The translations under genes were made by a program, and so were the position numbers. Of a stretch of 64,000 nt of DNA, positions 8,907 through 16,562 are shown one piece after another. How positions within the stretch are numbered: position 1 is the stretch's first letter; every line of letters begins with the position of its first letter. Location of the stretch: NCBI RefSeq assembly GCF_002939475.1, contig NZ_PKFQ01000002.1, forward strand, positions 124,001-188,000, given 5' to 3'. The notes beneath the pieces are model-generated. The model saw only the letters and a program-made list of their open reading frames with translations. It searched no databases and was not told where the DNA came from. The stretch comes from Streptomyces cinnamoneus (GTDB lineage: Bacteria > Actinomycetota > Actinomycetes > Streptomycetales > Streptomycetaceae).

Positions 8907-9508
8907 CGAACAAGGTGGACTTCTACTTCGACCCCATCTGCCCCTTCGCCTGGATCACGTCCCGCTGGATCCTGGAGGTGGAGCGGCACCGCGACATCGA
9001 CCTGCGCTTCCGCGTCATGAGCCTGTCCGTGCTCAACGAGGGCAAGGACGACCTGCCCGAACGGTACCGACGGCTGCTGGACACCGGCTGGGGCCCGGTG
9101 CGCGTGTGCACCGCCGCGGCGCAGGAACACGGGGAGCACGTGCTGCGCGACCTCTACACGGCCCTGGGCACCCGCATCCACCGGGCCGACCGCGCCGCCG
9201 ACGACGAGGTCGTCAAGGAGGCGCTGGCCGAAGCGGGCCTGCCGACCGCGCTGGCGGAGGCGGCGCACACCACCGACTACGACGAGGACCTGCGCAAGAG
9301 CCACCACGAGGGCATGGACCCGGTCGGCGAGGAGGTGGGCACGCCCACCCTGCACGTCGACGGCGTCGCCTTCTTCGGCCCCGTCCTCACCGCCATCCCG
9401 CGGGGCGAGGACGCCGTCCGCGTCTTCGACGGCGTGCGGCTCCTGGCCGGCTACCCGAAGTTCTTCGAGCTGAAGCGGACGCGCACCGAGGGCCTCGACT
9501 TCACCTGA
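8903..9508 (+). CDS. DsbA-family (thioredoxin-fold) protein, mycothiol-dependent reductase-like
   Basis: The 201-residue protein has the thioredoxin-fold DsbA/2-hydroxychromene-isomerase layout, with FYFDPICPFAWITSRW at the N-terminus. It resembles actinobacterial Rv2466c-type mycothiol-dependent reductases. The active-site motif here reads CPFA, so the second (resolving) cysteine is missing. That favours a monothiol glutathione-S-transferase-like or mycothiol-linked role over disulfide formation. The conserved late cis-Pro segment GTPTLHVDGVAFFGP is present. No signal peptide is seen, so it is cytosolic. Its ATG overlaps the stop of the upstream oxidase. Confidence 0.85.
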   Translation: MTNKVDFYFDPICPFAWITSRWILEVERHRDIDLRFRVMSLSVLNEGKDDLPERYRRLLDTGWGPVRVCTAAAQEHGEHVLRDLYTALGTRIHRADRAADDEVVKEALAEAGLPTALAEAAHTTDYDEDLRKSHHEGMDPVGEEVGTPTLHVDGVAFFGPVLTAIPRGEDAVRVFDGVRLLAGYPKFFELKRTRTEGLDFT

Positions 9509-9516
9509 CGGGCCCC

Positions 9517-9533
9517 GGGCCGGACGCCGGCCC
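9517..9533. terminator. Hairpin between convergent genes
   Basis: GGGCCGG and CCGGCCC pair around an ACG loop, in the 36-base gap between the DsbA-like gene and the convergent SDR gene. Confidence 0.5.
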
Positions 9534-9544
9534 CCGGCGGCGGC

Positions 9545-10354
9545 TCACAGCCGCCGCCAGGAATCGTCCCTCAGATGCGACCCCGCCTGCGGCCCCATCC
9601 GCAGCATGCCCCCGTCGACGCTCCACGAGGCGCCGGTGACGTAGCCGGAGTCCGGTCCGCTCAGGAAGGCGATCACGGCGGCCACCTCGCGGGCGTCACC
9701 CGGCCGACCGACCGGTACGCCGGGCCTGCGGACGGCGCGCACGTCGACGTCCTCCTGCCCGGTCATCGGCGTGGCGATCTCGCCGGGCGCCACGGCGTTG
9801 ACGTTGATCCCGTGCTCGGCCAGCTCCAGGGCCATGACCTGGGTGAGCAGGCCGAGCCCGCCCTTCGCCGCGCAGTACGGGGCCGCGCCCACGCGGGGCT
9901 GGTGCTCGTGGACGCTGGTCACGTTGACGATCCGTCCCCCGTCGCCCTGCCGGATCATGCGGCGGGCGGCGCGCTGCCCGCACAGGAGCGGGCCGATGAG
10001 GTCCACGTCGATCACCTCGCGGACGGCGTCGGGCTCCAGGTCGAGGAACGGCGTGGCCGTGCCGATACCGGCGTTGTTGACCAGGACGTCGATGCGGCCG
10101 AGCGCGTCGGCGAGCCTGTCCACGGCGTCGGCCGCCTCCGGCAGCCGCGTGAGGTCCATGCGGTCGAGCGCGGCCCGCCGGCCCAGCGCGCGCACCTCCG
10201 CCGCGGTGCCCTCGGCGCCCTCGCGGTCGCTGTGCCAGGTGATGCCGACGTCCATGCCCTCCCGGGCCAGCCGCACGGCCGTGGCCCGGCCGATGCCGGA
10301 GTCCGCGCCGGTGACGACGGCGACGCGCGGGGCGGTTGCTGCCTGTCCGTTCAT
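9545..10354 (-). CDS. SDR-family oxidoreductase
   Basis: A classical short-chain dehydrogenase/reductase of 269 residues from ATG 10354. The cofactor motif is VVTGADSGIGRA (TGxxxGxG), followed by NNAGIG. The catalytic Ser lies in VNVTSVHEHQP, with Tyr and Lys in APYCAAKGG (YxxxK). The end has SGYVTGASWSVDGGMLRMGP. It is typical of glucose 1-dehydrogenase or 3-oxoacyl reductase-like SDRs, and the substrate is unknown. It follows the SRPBCC gene on the same strand after 80 bases and may share its transcript. Confidence 0.92.
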   Translation of the reverse strand: MNGQAATAPRVAVVTGADSGIGRATAVRLAREGMDVGITWHSDREGAEGTAAEVRALGRRAALDRMDLTRLPEAADAVDRLADALGRIDVLVNNAGIGTATPFLDLEPDAVREVIDVDLIGPLLCGQRAARRMIRQGDGGRIVNVTSVHEHQPRVGAAPYCAAKGGLGLLTQVMALELAEHGINVNAVAPGEIATPMTGQEDVDVRAVRRPGVPVGRPGDAREVAAVIAFLSGPDSGYVTGASWSVDGGMLRMGPQAGSHLRDDSWRRL

Positions 10355-10434
10355 GAATGCCTTGTCTCCCGAGGAGGCGACGACGTACGGGAAAGCGACG
10401 GGAACCCCGTGCACGGGCCGTCCCGGCGGGCTCG

Positions 10435-10881
10435 TCAGTCGGCCAGCAGCCGCTCCACGACCCGGCCGAAGAGCCACCGGCCGCCGAAAGCCGTCGGCGC
10501 GTCGAACAGCCGCGGCAGCCGTTCGACGCGCAGGTCCTCGCGCCACACGACCCACGCTCCCGCGCCCCGGGGGGTCACCTCCAGCTCGGCCCAGCCGCTG
10601 ACGACGCGACCGCGCTTCTCCAGGCGGCAGTGGCCGGCGCCCCCGTCACCGGCGGGCGGCTCCCAGCGGACGACTTCCATGGGGTCCTCGTAGGCGACGG
10701 GACCGATCCCGGTCCGTGCCACGAACCGCGTGCCCACCCCGGTCGGAGAGGGCGTCGCGACGACGATCCGCGTGAGCGGGACGTGCGCCGCGTGGCGCTC
10801 CCAGTCGGTGAGCCGCGACCACGTCTCACCGACGGGCAGCCGGGACCGGCGGCCGACCAGGAAGGGCGTCATGACCGGCAT
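10435..10881 (-). CDS. SRPBCC (START/Bet v1-fold) protein
   Basis: A 148-residue polyketide cyclase/dehydrase-type protein. The pattern FLVGRRSRLPVGETWSRLTDWERHA, a central EVVRWEPP and a C-terminal amphipathic helix ending RWLFGRVVERLLAD are typical of small single-domain SRPBCC proteins that bind hydrophobic ligands in a helix-grip pocket. It is cytosolic with no signal peptide. The ligand is unknown. The SDR gene downstream could act on the same compound, but that is only positional inference. Confidence 0.8.
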   Translation of the reverse strand: MPVMTPFLVGRRSRLPVGETWSRLTDWERHAAHVPLTRIVVATPSPTGVGTRFVARTGIGPVAYEDPMEVVRWEPPAGDGGAGHCRLEKRGRVVSGWAELEVTPRGAGAWVVWREDLRVERLPRLFDAPTAFGGRWLFGRVVERLLAD

Positions 10882-10938
10882 CGTAAGCGGACGAGCCGCC
10901 CGGGAGCCCTTCGCGCGTCCCGTGTCCCGGCGCGGGGG

Positions 10939-11400
10939 TCAGAGCCGCACCAGGCGCTCGACCAGATTGCGGTAGTCCAGCAGGACCAGGCGCAGTTCCT
11001 CCGTGCGCGGCGCCCGTCCGCTCTCGTCCTGCCACGCCGTGCGCAGGGCGCCGCGCCGTTCGTCGAGAAGGCCGCCGAGACGGGCGGTCAGCGTGCCCAG
11101 AAGGGCGTCCGCCTCCTCGACCGAGCCGCCCGGCCCGTCGACGAACCCGTTCATGGCGTCCTGGAGACGGGCCGTGAACTCGTCGCGCTCGGCCGGCCGC
11201 AGCAGGGGCCCGCCGGGCGCCGCCGGCTCCCCGCCCCCGGCTTCGGCCTCGGCGGGGGGCCCGTCCTCCAGCATTGGCCCGGACCCGACGAGCACGTCGT
11301 CGGCGTCGCCGTGGGGAATCCGCGGGGACCGTGGTCCGGGGTGCCCGTCCGTGTGTCCGCCCACGTCCTTGGCCGGACGTGTGCCGGTGTGCCTCTCCAT
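10939..11400 (-). CDS. Conserved actinobacterial protein of unknown function
   Basis: The start is ATG 11400, chosen because AAGGAGG lies 7-8 bases upstream; the frame remains open further upstream without a better site. The product has 153 residues. The first 65 are Gly/Asp/Pro-rich and probably disordered, followed by an all-helical Arg/Glu/Leu-rich domain. Within it, FVDGPGGSVEEADALLGTL resembles a segment of the next upstream gene (FVDAPARAVADADLLLGTI), so the two proteins share a domain. It belongs to the sigma-factor neighbourhood on the minus strand. Function unknown. Confidence 0.65.
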   Translation of the reverse strand: MERHTGTRPAKDVGGHTDGHPGPRSPRIPHGDADDVLVGSGPMLEDGPPAEAEAGGGEPAAPGGPLLRPAERDEFTARLQDAMNGFVDGPGGSVEEADALLGTLTARLGGLLDERRGALRTAWQDESGRAPRTEELRLVLLDYRNLVERLVRL

Positions 11401-11485
11401 GTCCTCGCCTCCTTGGCCGTCGCTGTGCCTGTCCTCGCGCCTGTCCTCGCGCGCGGCGGGATGTCCGTCCCTCACCACGCCCTCC

Positions 11486-12148
11486 TCACCGGTCCGGTAC
11501 GCCGTCGTGGGCGTGCCGCGGTCCCGCCGTCCTCGTCACGGGCTTCTCCGGACGCGGGCCCGTCCGCCGGGCGTGCCGCTGCGGGGGCTGGTCCTCGGGG
11601 TGTGCCCTGACGAGGTCCTCGAACAGGTCCCGGGCCCCCACCAGCGCCTCGCGCAGCTCCTCGGTCGGGACCCGTTCGACCCGCACGCGCGCCGACGCCG
11701 CGTGGACCTCCCGGATGCCGTGGACGGTGCGGGGATGGTGGACGGAGAGGGCGTCGATGAGCTCGTCCCAGCTGCCGGTGGGGAAGCCCCGCTCGTGGGC
11801 GATCGTGCCCAGCAGCAGGTCGGCGTCCGCCACCGCACGCGCCGGGGCGTCGACGAACTCCTCCTGGACGCCGGTCCACCGGGCGGCGTACTGCTCGCGG
11901 ACCGCCGCCGGCAACGGGCAGATCCGTACGTCCTTGTGGCGCCGCCACCTCTCGTGCAGTTCCTTCTCCGCCGCCTTGTCGTCACCGTCGTGCCGGGCGA
12001 CCGCCGTGTCGTACTCGGGGCCGAAGCGCCGGCGCAGTCCACGGCCGCCGGGCGCCGCACCGCGCCCCACGAGCCGTACGGCGACGGCGACGCCCACGAG
12101 CACGACGGCGGTGGCGACGAGGATGGTGATCAGTGCAGCCGTTGACAT
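11486..12148 (-). CDS. Membrane-anchored conserved protein of unknown function
   Basis: A 220-residue protein with one N-terminal membrane helix (residues 4-27) and a charged helical cytoplasmic part. Marks are RRRFGPEYDTAVARHDGD, LPAAVREQYAARW and FVDAPARAVADADLLLGT. The tail is basic and proline-rich. The family is, to my knowledge, widespread in Streptomyces without an assigned role. It shares a short domain with the gene immediately downstream. It lies in a minus-strand run with anti-sigma and sigma genes, which suggests a stress or cell-envelope setting. Confidence 0.75.
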   Translation of the reverse strand: MSTAALITILVATAVVLVGVAVAVRLVGRGAAPGGRGLRRRFGPEYDTAVARHDGDDKAAEKELHERWRRHKDVRICPLPAAVREQYAARWTGVQEEFVDAPARAVADADLLLGTIAHERGFPTGSWDELIDALSVHHPRTVHGIREVHAASARVRVERVPTEELREALVGARDLFEDLVRAHPEDQPPQRHARRTGPRPEKPVTRTAGPRHAHDGVPDR

Positions 12149-12169
12149 GAGCCGCCTTCCGTCGGGTTG

Positions 12170-12188
12170 CCCCCGCCTCTCGGGGGCG
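12170..12188. terminator. Small perfect hairpin
   Basis: GCCCCCG and CGGGGGC pair around CCTCT, in the 135-base gap between the small membrane-protein gene and the next minus-strand gene. It is a plausible partial terminator. Confidence 0.4.
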
Positions 12189-12283
12189 GTGCCTGGCGTG
12201 TAGCCCGGCTGGGCGCCCCCAAACGCCGCCGGAGGCGGTGCGCCGGCGCGAGACCGGCGCGCCCGGGCGCGCCCCCGCCGGAC

Positions 12284-12520
12284 TCACGCGGCGGAGGAAC
12301 CCCTGTCGCCGGCAGGAGCCCCGGCGTGCGGTCCGGGGCCGGCGGGGGCGGATTCGCCCTCCTCCTCGGCGAGCACGTCCGGCACGGCGCGCAGATGGCG
12401 CTTCGGCAGCGCGTGCCGCGGCGTGCAGGAACCATTCTTCAATAGGCACTCCTCATAACGCCCCAGGGCGAGCACCAGGCACAACAGCGCCGGAGGCAGG
12501 AGGAGGGCGACGGCTACCAC
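12284..12520 (-). CDS. Small single-pass membrane protein
   Basis: The start is GTG 12520, five bases after GAAGGAG, giving 78 residues. One strong membrane helix (VVAVALLLPPALLCLVLALG) is followed by a Cys-containing segment (EECLLKNGSC) and a polar acidic/Pro-rich tail. I do not recognise the family. The good ribosome site and codon bias support a real gene. The two nearby cysteines after the helix could form a disulfide or bind a metal. Confidence 0.55.
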   Translation of the reverse strand: MVAVALLLPPALLCLVLALGRYEECLLKNGSCTPRHALPKRHLRAVPDVLAEEEGESAPAGPGPHAGAPAGDRGSSAA

Positions 12521-12781
12521 GGGAAGCTCCTTCCGGGTACGTCGGTGGGCACCGGACCGGCTTGCCCCGCACGCCCGGCACAAACCTCGGAGCGGCCGTG
12601 CGCTCCCGCGCGCGGGCAGACAGGGGCCGGGCACACGTCGTCGCGCCGGGCGACGGCGAGGCCGTCTGCCCGGCGCGGGGGACGGTGCCCCCGGGCATGA
12701 GACCACCCCCGGACCCCGATTCCGGGAAGGCGGGCCGCGGGCCCCCGGATCTCGCCCGCGGGGCGGCCTCCCGAGGGGCGT

Positions 12782-13720
12782 TCAGCGCCGCAGGTAGCAG
12801 CGCGTGGTGGTGCCGCCCGGCCGCGTGTGGGTGCGGACGAGGTCGCTGACGTAGTGGACGAGCAACAGCCCCCGGCCCCCCGGCCGGTCGGGCGGCGGCG
12901 GGCAGCGGCCCGCCAGCGGATCGCCGATGTGACCGCCGTCCTCGACCTGCCACACCAGGTGTTCGTCCTCGGCCCAGATCCGGATGACGCCGGTGCCGCC
13001 GCCGTGGACCACGCTGTTGGTGGTCAGCTCGGCGACGGCCAGCGTGAGGTCGTCGCGGCGGCCGTCGCCGAGGCCGAGCGCGACGGCGTGCTCGATGACG
13101 AAGTGCCGGGCGTCGGGAAGCAGGGCGGCGTCGAAGGAGAAGGAGAACACCGGGACGCCGGACGGGCGGGACAGGGGCTGGTTGTACGAGGCGATGACGT
13201 GGTCCGGGGCGTAGGACCCGCTGGGGAGGTGCTCACCGTCGGCCACGACGACGGGGTGCGTGGCGCGGGCGTCCACCAGCACCTGCGGCGCCAGCCGCGC
13301 CGTGTCGTAGGGGCACACGATGGTGACCCGGCGGCCGGTGAAGGCGTGGTTGATCAGCGCCTCGTGCTGGACACAGGCGGGGTACTCCTCCGCGGAGCGC
13401 CCGAACCACACGGGCTCGCCGATGATGCGGACGTGCGCCCCGGGGTGGGCGTCGGCAAAGGCCCGCAGCACGCGCGGGATGATCCGCCCGGGGTTGCGAC
13501 CGGCCTGTTGCATGTCGATGAACCGCACCGGCGCACCGTCCTCGCCCAGCTCACCGCGCAGCAACTCCAGGTTCTCCCGGGGCACGGCCACGGCCACCGG
13601 CTCCCCGGCGTCGAGCCCCGCCCGGATGAAGGGCACGTTGACGGCGAGGTATTCCGACTGGTTCCGGTAGAACAACGCCGGGTGTACGAACAGCTCCGCC
13701 TCCGCCGTCACGTCGTTCAC
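12782..13720 (-). CDS. MEDS-domain sensor with HATPase (RsbW-like anti-sigma regulator)
   Basis: The 312-residue protein starts at GTG 13720. The N-terminal two thirds form a MEDS/DcmR-type sensory domain (LFYRNQSEYLAVNVPFIRAG, RIIGEPVWFGRSAEEYPACVQHEALIN). The C-terminal part is a GHKL ATPase of the RsbW/SpoIIAB kind, with LTLAVAELTTNSVVHGGG as N-box and the late GGRGLLLVHYVSD as G-box. It likely acts as a kinase or anti-sigma factor in partner switching. It overlaps the STAS gene upstream (GTGA) and sits two genes from the sigma factor. The natural reading is that it holds or phosphorylates one of these two. The input signal is unknown. Confidence 0.85.
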   Translation of the reverse strand: MNDVTAEAELFVHPALFYRNQSEYLAVNVPFIRAGLDAGEPVAVAVPRENLELLRGELGEDGAPVRFIDMQQAGRNPGRIIPRVLRAFADAHPGAHVRIIGEPVWFGRSAEEYPACVQHEALINHAFTGRRVTIVCPYDTARLAPQVLVDARATHPVVVADGEHLPSGSYAPDHVIASYNQPLSRPSGVPVFSFSFDAALLPDARHFVIEHAVALGLGDGRRDDLTLAVAELTTNSVVHGGGTGVIRIWAEDEHLVWQVEDGGHIGDPLAGRCPPPPDRPGGRGLLLVHYVSDLVRTHTRPGGTTTRCYLRR

Positions 13721-14079
13721 ACCGTCACCTCGATCGCTGCCAGCTCCGACCAGAACGTCTCCAAAGTACGGCGGAGCGAGGGCGGCGGCCGGTCGACGAT
13801 GACCCGGCGCCCGGAGCCGAGCCGCTGAGCCATGCAGGCCAGCGCGGTGGCACCGGCGACGTCGATGAAGGTGACGGCCGCGAGCTCCAGGCACGGGTCC
13901 TTGCCCAGGCCCGGCAGCGATTCCAGCGCACCCTCCCACGTCGGGTGCGTGCTCAGACTGACTTCCCCCGCCATGCGCAGACCGGGCCGTTCCACGAGCA
14001 GCCCGACGCACAGTGCCGCCCGCAGTGACGGGCCACCGTAGTCCGTGCCCTCGCCGTACGGGACGTCCCCAGGTCTCAT
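13717..14079 (-). CDS. STAS-domain protein (anti-sigma factor antagonist-like)
   Basis: A 120-residue STAS protein starting at ATG 14079 behind GGGGAG. The core (LELAAVTFIDVAGATALACMAQRL) is where RsbV/SpoIIAA proteins carry the phosphorylatable Ser. Here the D-S-S/T signature is replaced by IDVAGA, so classical phosphorylation at that place looks impossible. It may act as a constitutive antagonist or a sensor partner of the ATPase. It lies 25 bases after the sigma-factor gene and its stop overlaps the ATPase start, so sigma, STAS and ATPase form one operon. Confidence 0.85.
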   Translation of the reverse strand: MRPGDVPYGEGTDYGGPSLRAALCVGLLVERPGLRMAGEVSLSTHPTWEGALESLPGLGKDPCLELAAVTFIDVAGATALACMAQRLGSGRRVIVDRPPPSLRRTLETFWSELAAIEVTV

Positions 14080-14104
14080 AGGCTCTCCCCGCGCATTCGG
14101 TGGG

Positions 14105-14989
14105 TCATTGCTCCGCGAGCATGTGGGTCCGCAGCCGGCCCAGGGTGCGGCTCAGCAGCCGGGAGACGTGCATCTGCGAGATGCCCAGCTCCGCTCCGAT
14201 CTGGGACTGCGTCATCTCCTGCCCGAACCGCATTCCCAGGATGCGCCGCTCCCGGTCGTCCAGCTCGGGCAGCAGCCGCTTGAGGACGTGGAGGTTCTCG
14301 ACCTTTTCCAGGTTCTCGTCCACGGTGCCGATGCGCTCGTCCCAGGAGCGCGAGCTCAACTGGTGGTGCGGGGCGCTTTCGGCGCGCATGTCGAGTGAGT
14401 TGGCCCGGTAGCCGTTGCTGGCGATCTGGGCCTCGATGATCTCCTCTTCCGAGAGGTCCATCACCTCGGCCAGTTCCCTGACGCTGGGGGAGCGGCCGAG
14501 GTGCCCGGACAGTTCGTCCGTCGCCTTCGCCAGCTCGACCCGCAGCTCCTGCAGACGCCGCGGCACGTGCACGGCCCAACTGGTGTCCCGGAAGAATCGC
14601 TTGATCTCGCCGGTGACATACGGAATGGCGAAGGTGGTGAATTCCACCTCGCGCATCAGGTCGAATCGGTCGATCGCCTTGATGAGACCGATGGTGCCGA
14701 CCTGGACGATGTCCTCCATCTGTTCCGCGCGGGTCCTGAACCGGCCGGCGACGAAGCGGACCAGTGAAAGGTTCATCTCTATGAGGGTGTTGCGTACGTA
14801 CTGGTATTCGTGTGTGCCCTCCTCCAGAGCTCCCAGCCGGTCGAGGAAGATCTTGGTCAGTGCCCTGGCGTCCTTGGGGTCGACGCTGCCGGCGTCCTCA
14901 AGCAGGGGAAGCGCGCCCTCCAGGGGCTCGCTCTTGTCCGTGCCGCTCGGCTCGGCCGTCGCCGGCTTGGCCGCACTGATGCTGGTCAC
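14105..14989 (-). CDS. RNA polymerase sigma factor, SigB/SigF/SigG family (group 3)
   Basis: A 294-residue stress/sporulation-type sigma factor. Region 2 has RFAGR-like RFRTRAEQMEDIVQVGTIGLI and FTTFAIPYVTGEIKRFFRD, region 3 has VPRRLQELRVEL, and region 4 is LDDRERRILGMRFG...TQSQIGAELGISQMHVSRLLSR. I prefer GTG 14989 over GTG 14995, since GAAGGAGG is about 6-7 bases from the former and almost touches the latter. The operon continues with the STAS and ATPase genes. Nearby csbD and small-membrane-protein genes are typical stress regulon members. Confidence 0.93.
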   Translation of the reverse strand: MTSISAAKPATAEPSGTDKSEPLEGALPLLEDAGSVDPKDARALTKIFLDRLGALEEGTHEYQYVRNTLIEMNLSLVRFVAGRFRTRAEQMEDIVQVGTIGLIKAIDRFDLMREVEFTTFAIPYVTGEIKRFFRDTSWAVHVPRRLQELRVELAKATDELSGHLGRSPSVRELAEVMDLSEEEIIEAQIASNGYRANSLDMRAESAPHHQLSSRSWDERIGTVDENLEKVENLHVLKRLLPELDDRERRILGMRFGQEMTQSQIGAELGISQMHVSRLLSRTLGRLRTHMLAEQ

Positions 14990-15157
14990 GCGCACCCTCC
15001 TTCGCTCTGCTGTCAGTTCGGCTTCTGCCCGGTGTCCGCGCGGTCACACCCCTTTGCTCGAACGGCTTCGCACCGTGCGTCCGCCGGGACACGCATCGGG
15101 CCGTCGAGCGGCAACTCGACGGCCCGGACGTGCTGGAGCACGCGGTGCGGCTCCACA

Positions 15158-15328
15158 TCACCATCGGTACCAGCGGCCCCGGCTGCCGCCGGTGCCGGCG
15201 GAACGCATGACGAAGCCGAGGAGCCAGATCACCAGAACGGCGACCGCGAACCACCACAGCACCTTGATGGCGAATCCGGCGCCGAAAAGGAGCAGGGCGA
15301 GGAGCAGGACGAGAAGCAGGGGAACCAT
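15158..15328 (-). CDS. Small hydrophobic protein (lmo0937-like family)
   Basis: A 56-residue protein from ATG 15328, placed about 9 bases after GGAGG; a second ATG at 15334 is too close to that site. It consists of a Leu-rich helix (MVPLLLVLLLALLLFGAGFA), then a Trp-rich second helix (VLWWFAVAVLVIWLLGFVM), and a short Arg/Gly tail. This double-helix layout is that of lmo0937-type membrane peptides induced by general stress. It lies between the sigma factor and csbD. Its precise role is unknown. Confidence 0.8.
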   Translation of the reverse strand: MVPLLLVLLLALLLFGAGFAIKVLWWFAVAVLVIWLLGFVMRSAGTGGSRGRWYRW

Positions 15329-15415
15329 AGTCATCAACCTCCAACAAGTCGTCTTCCCGGTAATTCGCTTTTTACGCCCGTCCTTTCCCGCGCATTGTGG
15401 TCCGCCGCGTTGCGC

Positions 15416-15440
15416 GTTTGCATACGGCGGCCAGGGGCAC
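15416..15440 (+). promoter_or_regulatory. Candidate SigB-type promoter for csbD
   Basis: GTTT (15416-15419), 15 bases, then GGGCAC (15435-15440) fits the Streptomyces SigB consensus GNNT-N14-16-GGGTAC/T with one mismatch. It lies 60 bases before the csbD start. The adjacent sigma gene would be the natural reader. Confidence 0.4.
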
Positions 15441-15499
15441 CCGTTGGATGGCTGTAGCCGAAACGTTCACAACAAAGCCGTGGAATGAAGGAGTTGAAG

Positions 15500-15673
15500 A
15501 TGAGCGCCAGTGAGAAGGCGAAGGCGAAGGGGGAGCAGACCGTGGGGAAGGTCAAGAAGGAGGCGGGCCGCATGGTCGGAAACGAGAGCAAGGCCGCCGA
15601 GGGCCGGGCCGAGGAGGCGAAGGGGAATCTGCGGGGGGCGAAGGAGAAGGTGAAGGACGCCTTCGAGGACTGA
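15500..15673 (+). CDS. csbD: CsbD-family general stress protein
   Basis: A 57-residue, very hydrophilic helical protein rich in Lys, Glu, Ala and Gly. It has the CsbD pattern of repeated KxxGxxxK and GRAEEAKGNLRGAKEKVKD. The start is ATG 15500, six bases after AAGGAG; an in-frame ATG at 15485 has no ribosome site. CsbD is a SigB-controlled stress protein in Bacillus, and its biochemical role is unknown. The neighbours (SigB/F-type sigma, hydrophobic peptide) fit that setting. Confidence 0.88.
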   Translation: MSASEKAKAKGEQTVGKVKKEAGRMVGNESKAAEGRAEEAKGNLRGAKEKVKDAFED

Positions 15674-15709
15674 CGTCGACCGGTTTCGTCCATTCCGCCG
15701 AGAAACGCG

Positions 15710-15737
15710 CGGGCCCCGGCCTTCCGGCCGGGGCCCG
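15710..15737. terminator. Strong bidirectional terminator hairpin
   Basis: CGGGCCCCGGCC (15710-15721) pairs perfectly with GGCCGGGGCCCG (15726-15737) around TTCC. It sits between csbD and the convergent SRPBCC gene. Confidence 0.75.
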
Positions 15738-15802
15738 TTCCGTCGTCTTCCGCCGTCGGCGCCGTTCCCGGCGCGCTCCGGCGCGACGGCGGGCGCGGGC
15801 GC

Positions 15803-16252
15803 TCAGACCCGGCCGCGCCACTGCCCCGTCTCGAGGCCGCGGGACTCGATGAAGCTCTTGAAGCGCTCCAGATCCCCCTTGGTCTGGCGGCGGACGAAGC
15901 CGAGCTTGTCGCCGACGGTGTCGACGACGCCGTCCGGGTCGTGGTCGAACTGCACCATGACCTTGGTGCGCTCCGGCGTCAGACGGTGGAAGGTGACCAC
16001 ACCGGCCTGGCGGACCTCGCCGGCCACGGTCGTCCACGCCACCCGCTCGTCGGGGATCTGCTCGGTGATCACCGCGTCGAACTCCCGTCGGACGCCGCCG
16101 GTCTTCGTCACCCAGTGGGTGAGCGTCGGACCGCGCTGCTCGATGCGCTCCACACCCTCCATGAACTGGGGAAAGTCCTCGAACTGCGTCCACTGGTTGT
16201 ACGCCGTGGTGACGGGGACGGCGACCTCGATGGACTCCTCGATCTGCGTCAC
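15803..16252 (-). CDS. SRPBCC (cyclase/dehydrase, coenzyme Q-binding-like) protein
   Basis: A 149-residue protein from GTG 16252, five bases after GAAGGAGG. The pattern IEVAVPVTTAYNQWTQFEDFPQFMEGV, followed by THWVTKTGGVRREFDAVITEQIPDERVAW and a long amphipathic C-terminal helix (GDLERFKSFIESRG), matches the 'polyketide cyclase' stress-associated group in actinobacteria. These are often found with CsbD and similar genes. It is probably cytosolic and binds a lipid-like ligand. A GGGTAT box lies about 65 bases upstream. Confidence 0.85.
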   Translation of the reverse strand: MTQIEESIEVAVPVTTAYNQWTQFEDFPQFMEGVERIEQRGPTLTHWVTKTGGVRREFDAVITEQIPDERVAWTTVAGEVRQAGVVTFHRLTPERTKVMVQFDHDPDGVVDTVGDKLGFVRRQTKGDLERFKSFIESRGLETGQWRGRV

Positions 16253-16562
16253 GATGCCTCCTTCTGTGACGTCGGGCGGTGGTCACGAGGCGGGTGCCCC
16301 CGATCGAGGCGGTCAGACATACCCCTTCTGGTGACCGGTCGCGACGGTTGATGTGCAAAAAGTAGCGAAATGCCCCGCTCTGTATCGAGTCGAGGGCCCT
16401 GGAGTGACCTGGCTCATAGCGACCCCGAAAGGCGCTTCCCACACTGAAAAGCGGACGAAATGCATCAATCCCCTCGTCCCGCATCCCCGACTCCGTGCTT
16501 CCGCGGCCGGCCCCTCCGGCCCGCACGTCGGGGAATCCCCGGCTCCTCAGGAGGTCACTCGC
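16253..16562. promoter_or_regulatory. Divergent promoter region with GGGTAT box on the minus strand
   Basis: This 310-base gap separates the SRPBCC gene (minus) from the L,D-transpeptidase gene (plus). On the minus strand GGGGTAT (16325-16319) matches the -10 element of SigB-type promoters, although I see no good GNNT at the right distance. On the plus side only the AGGAGG at about 16549 stands out; it sets the GTG start at 16563. I see no gene in it. Confidence 0.4.
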
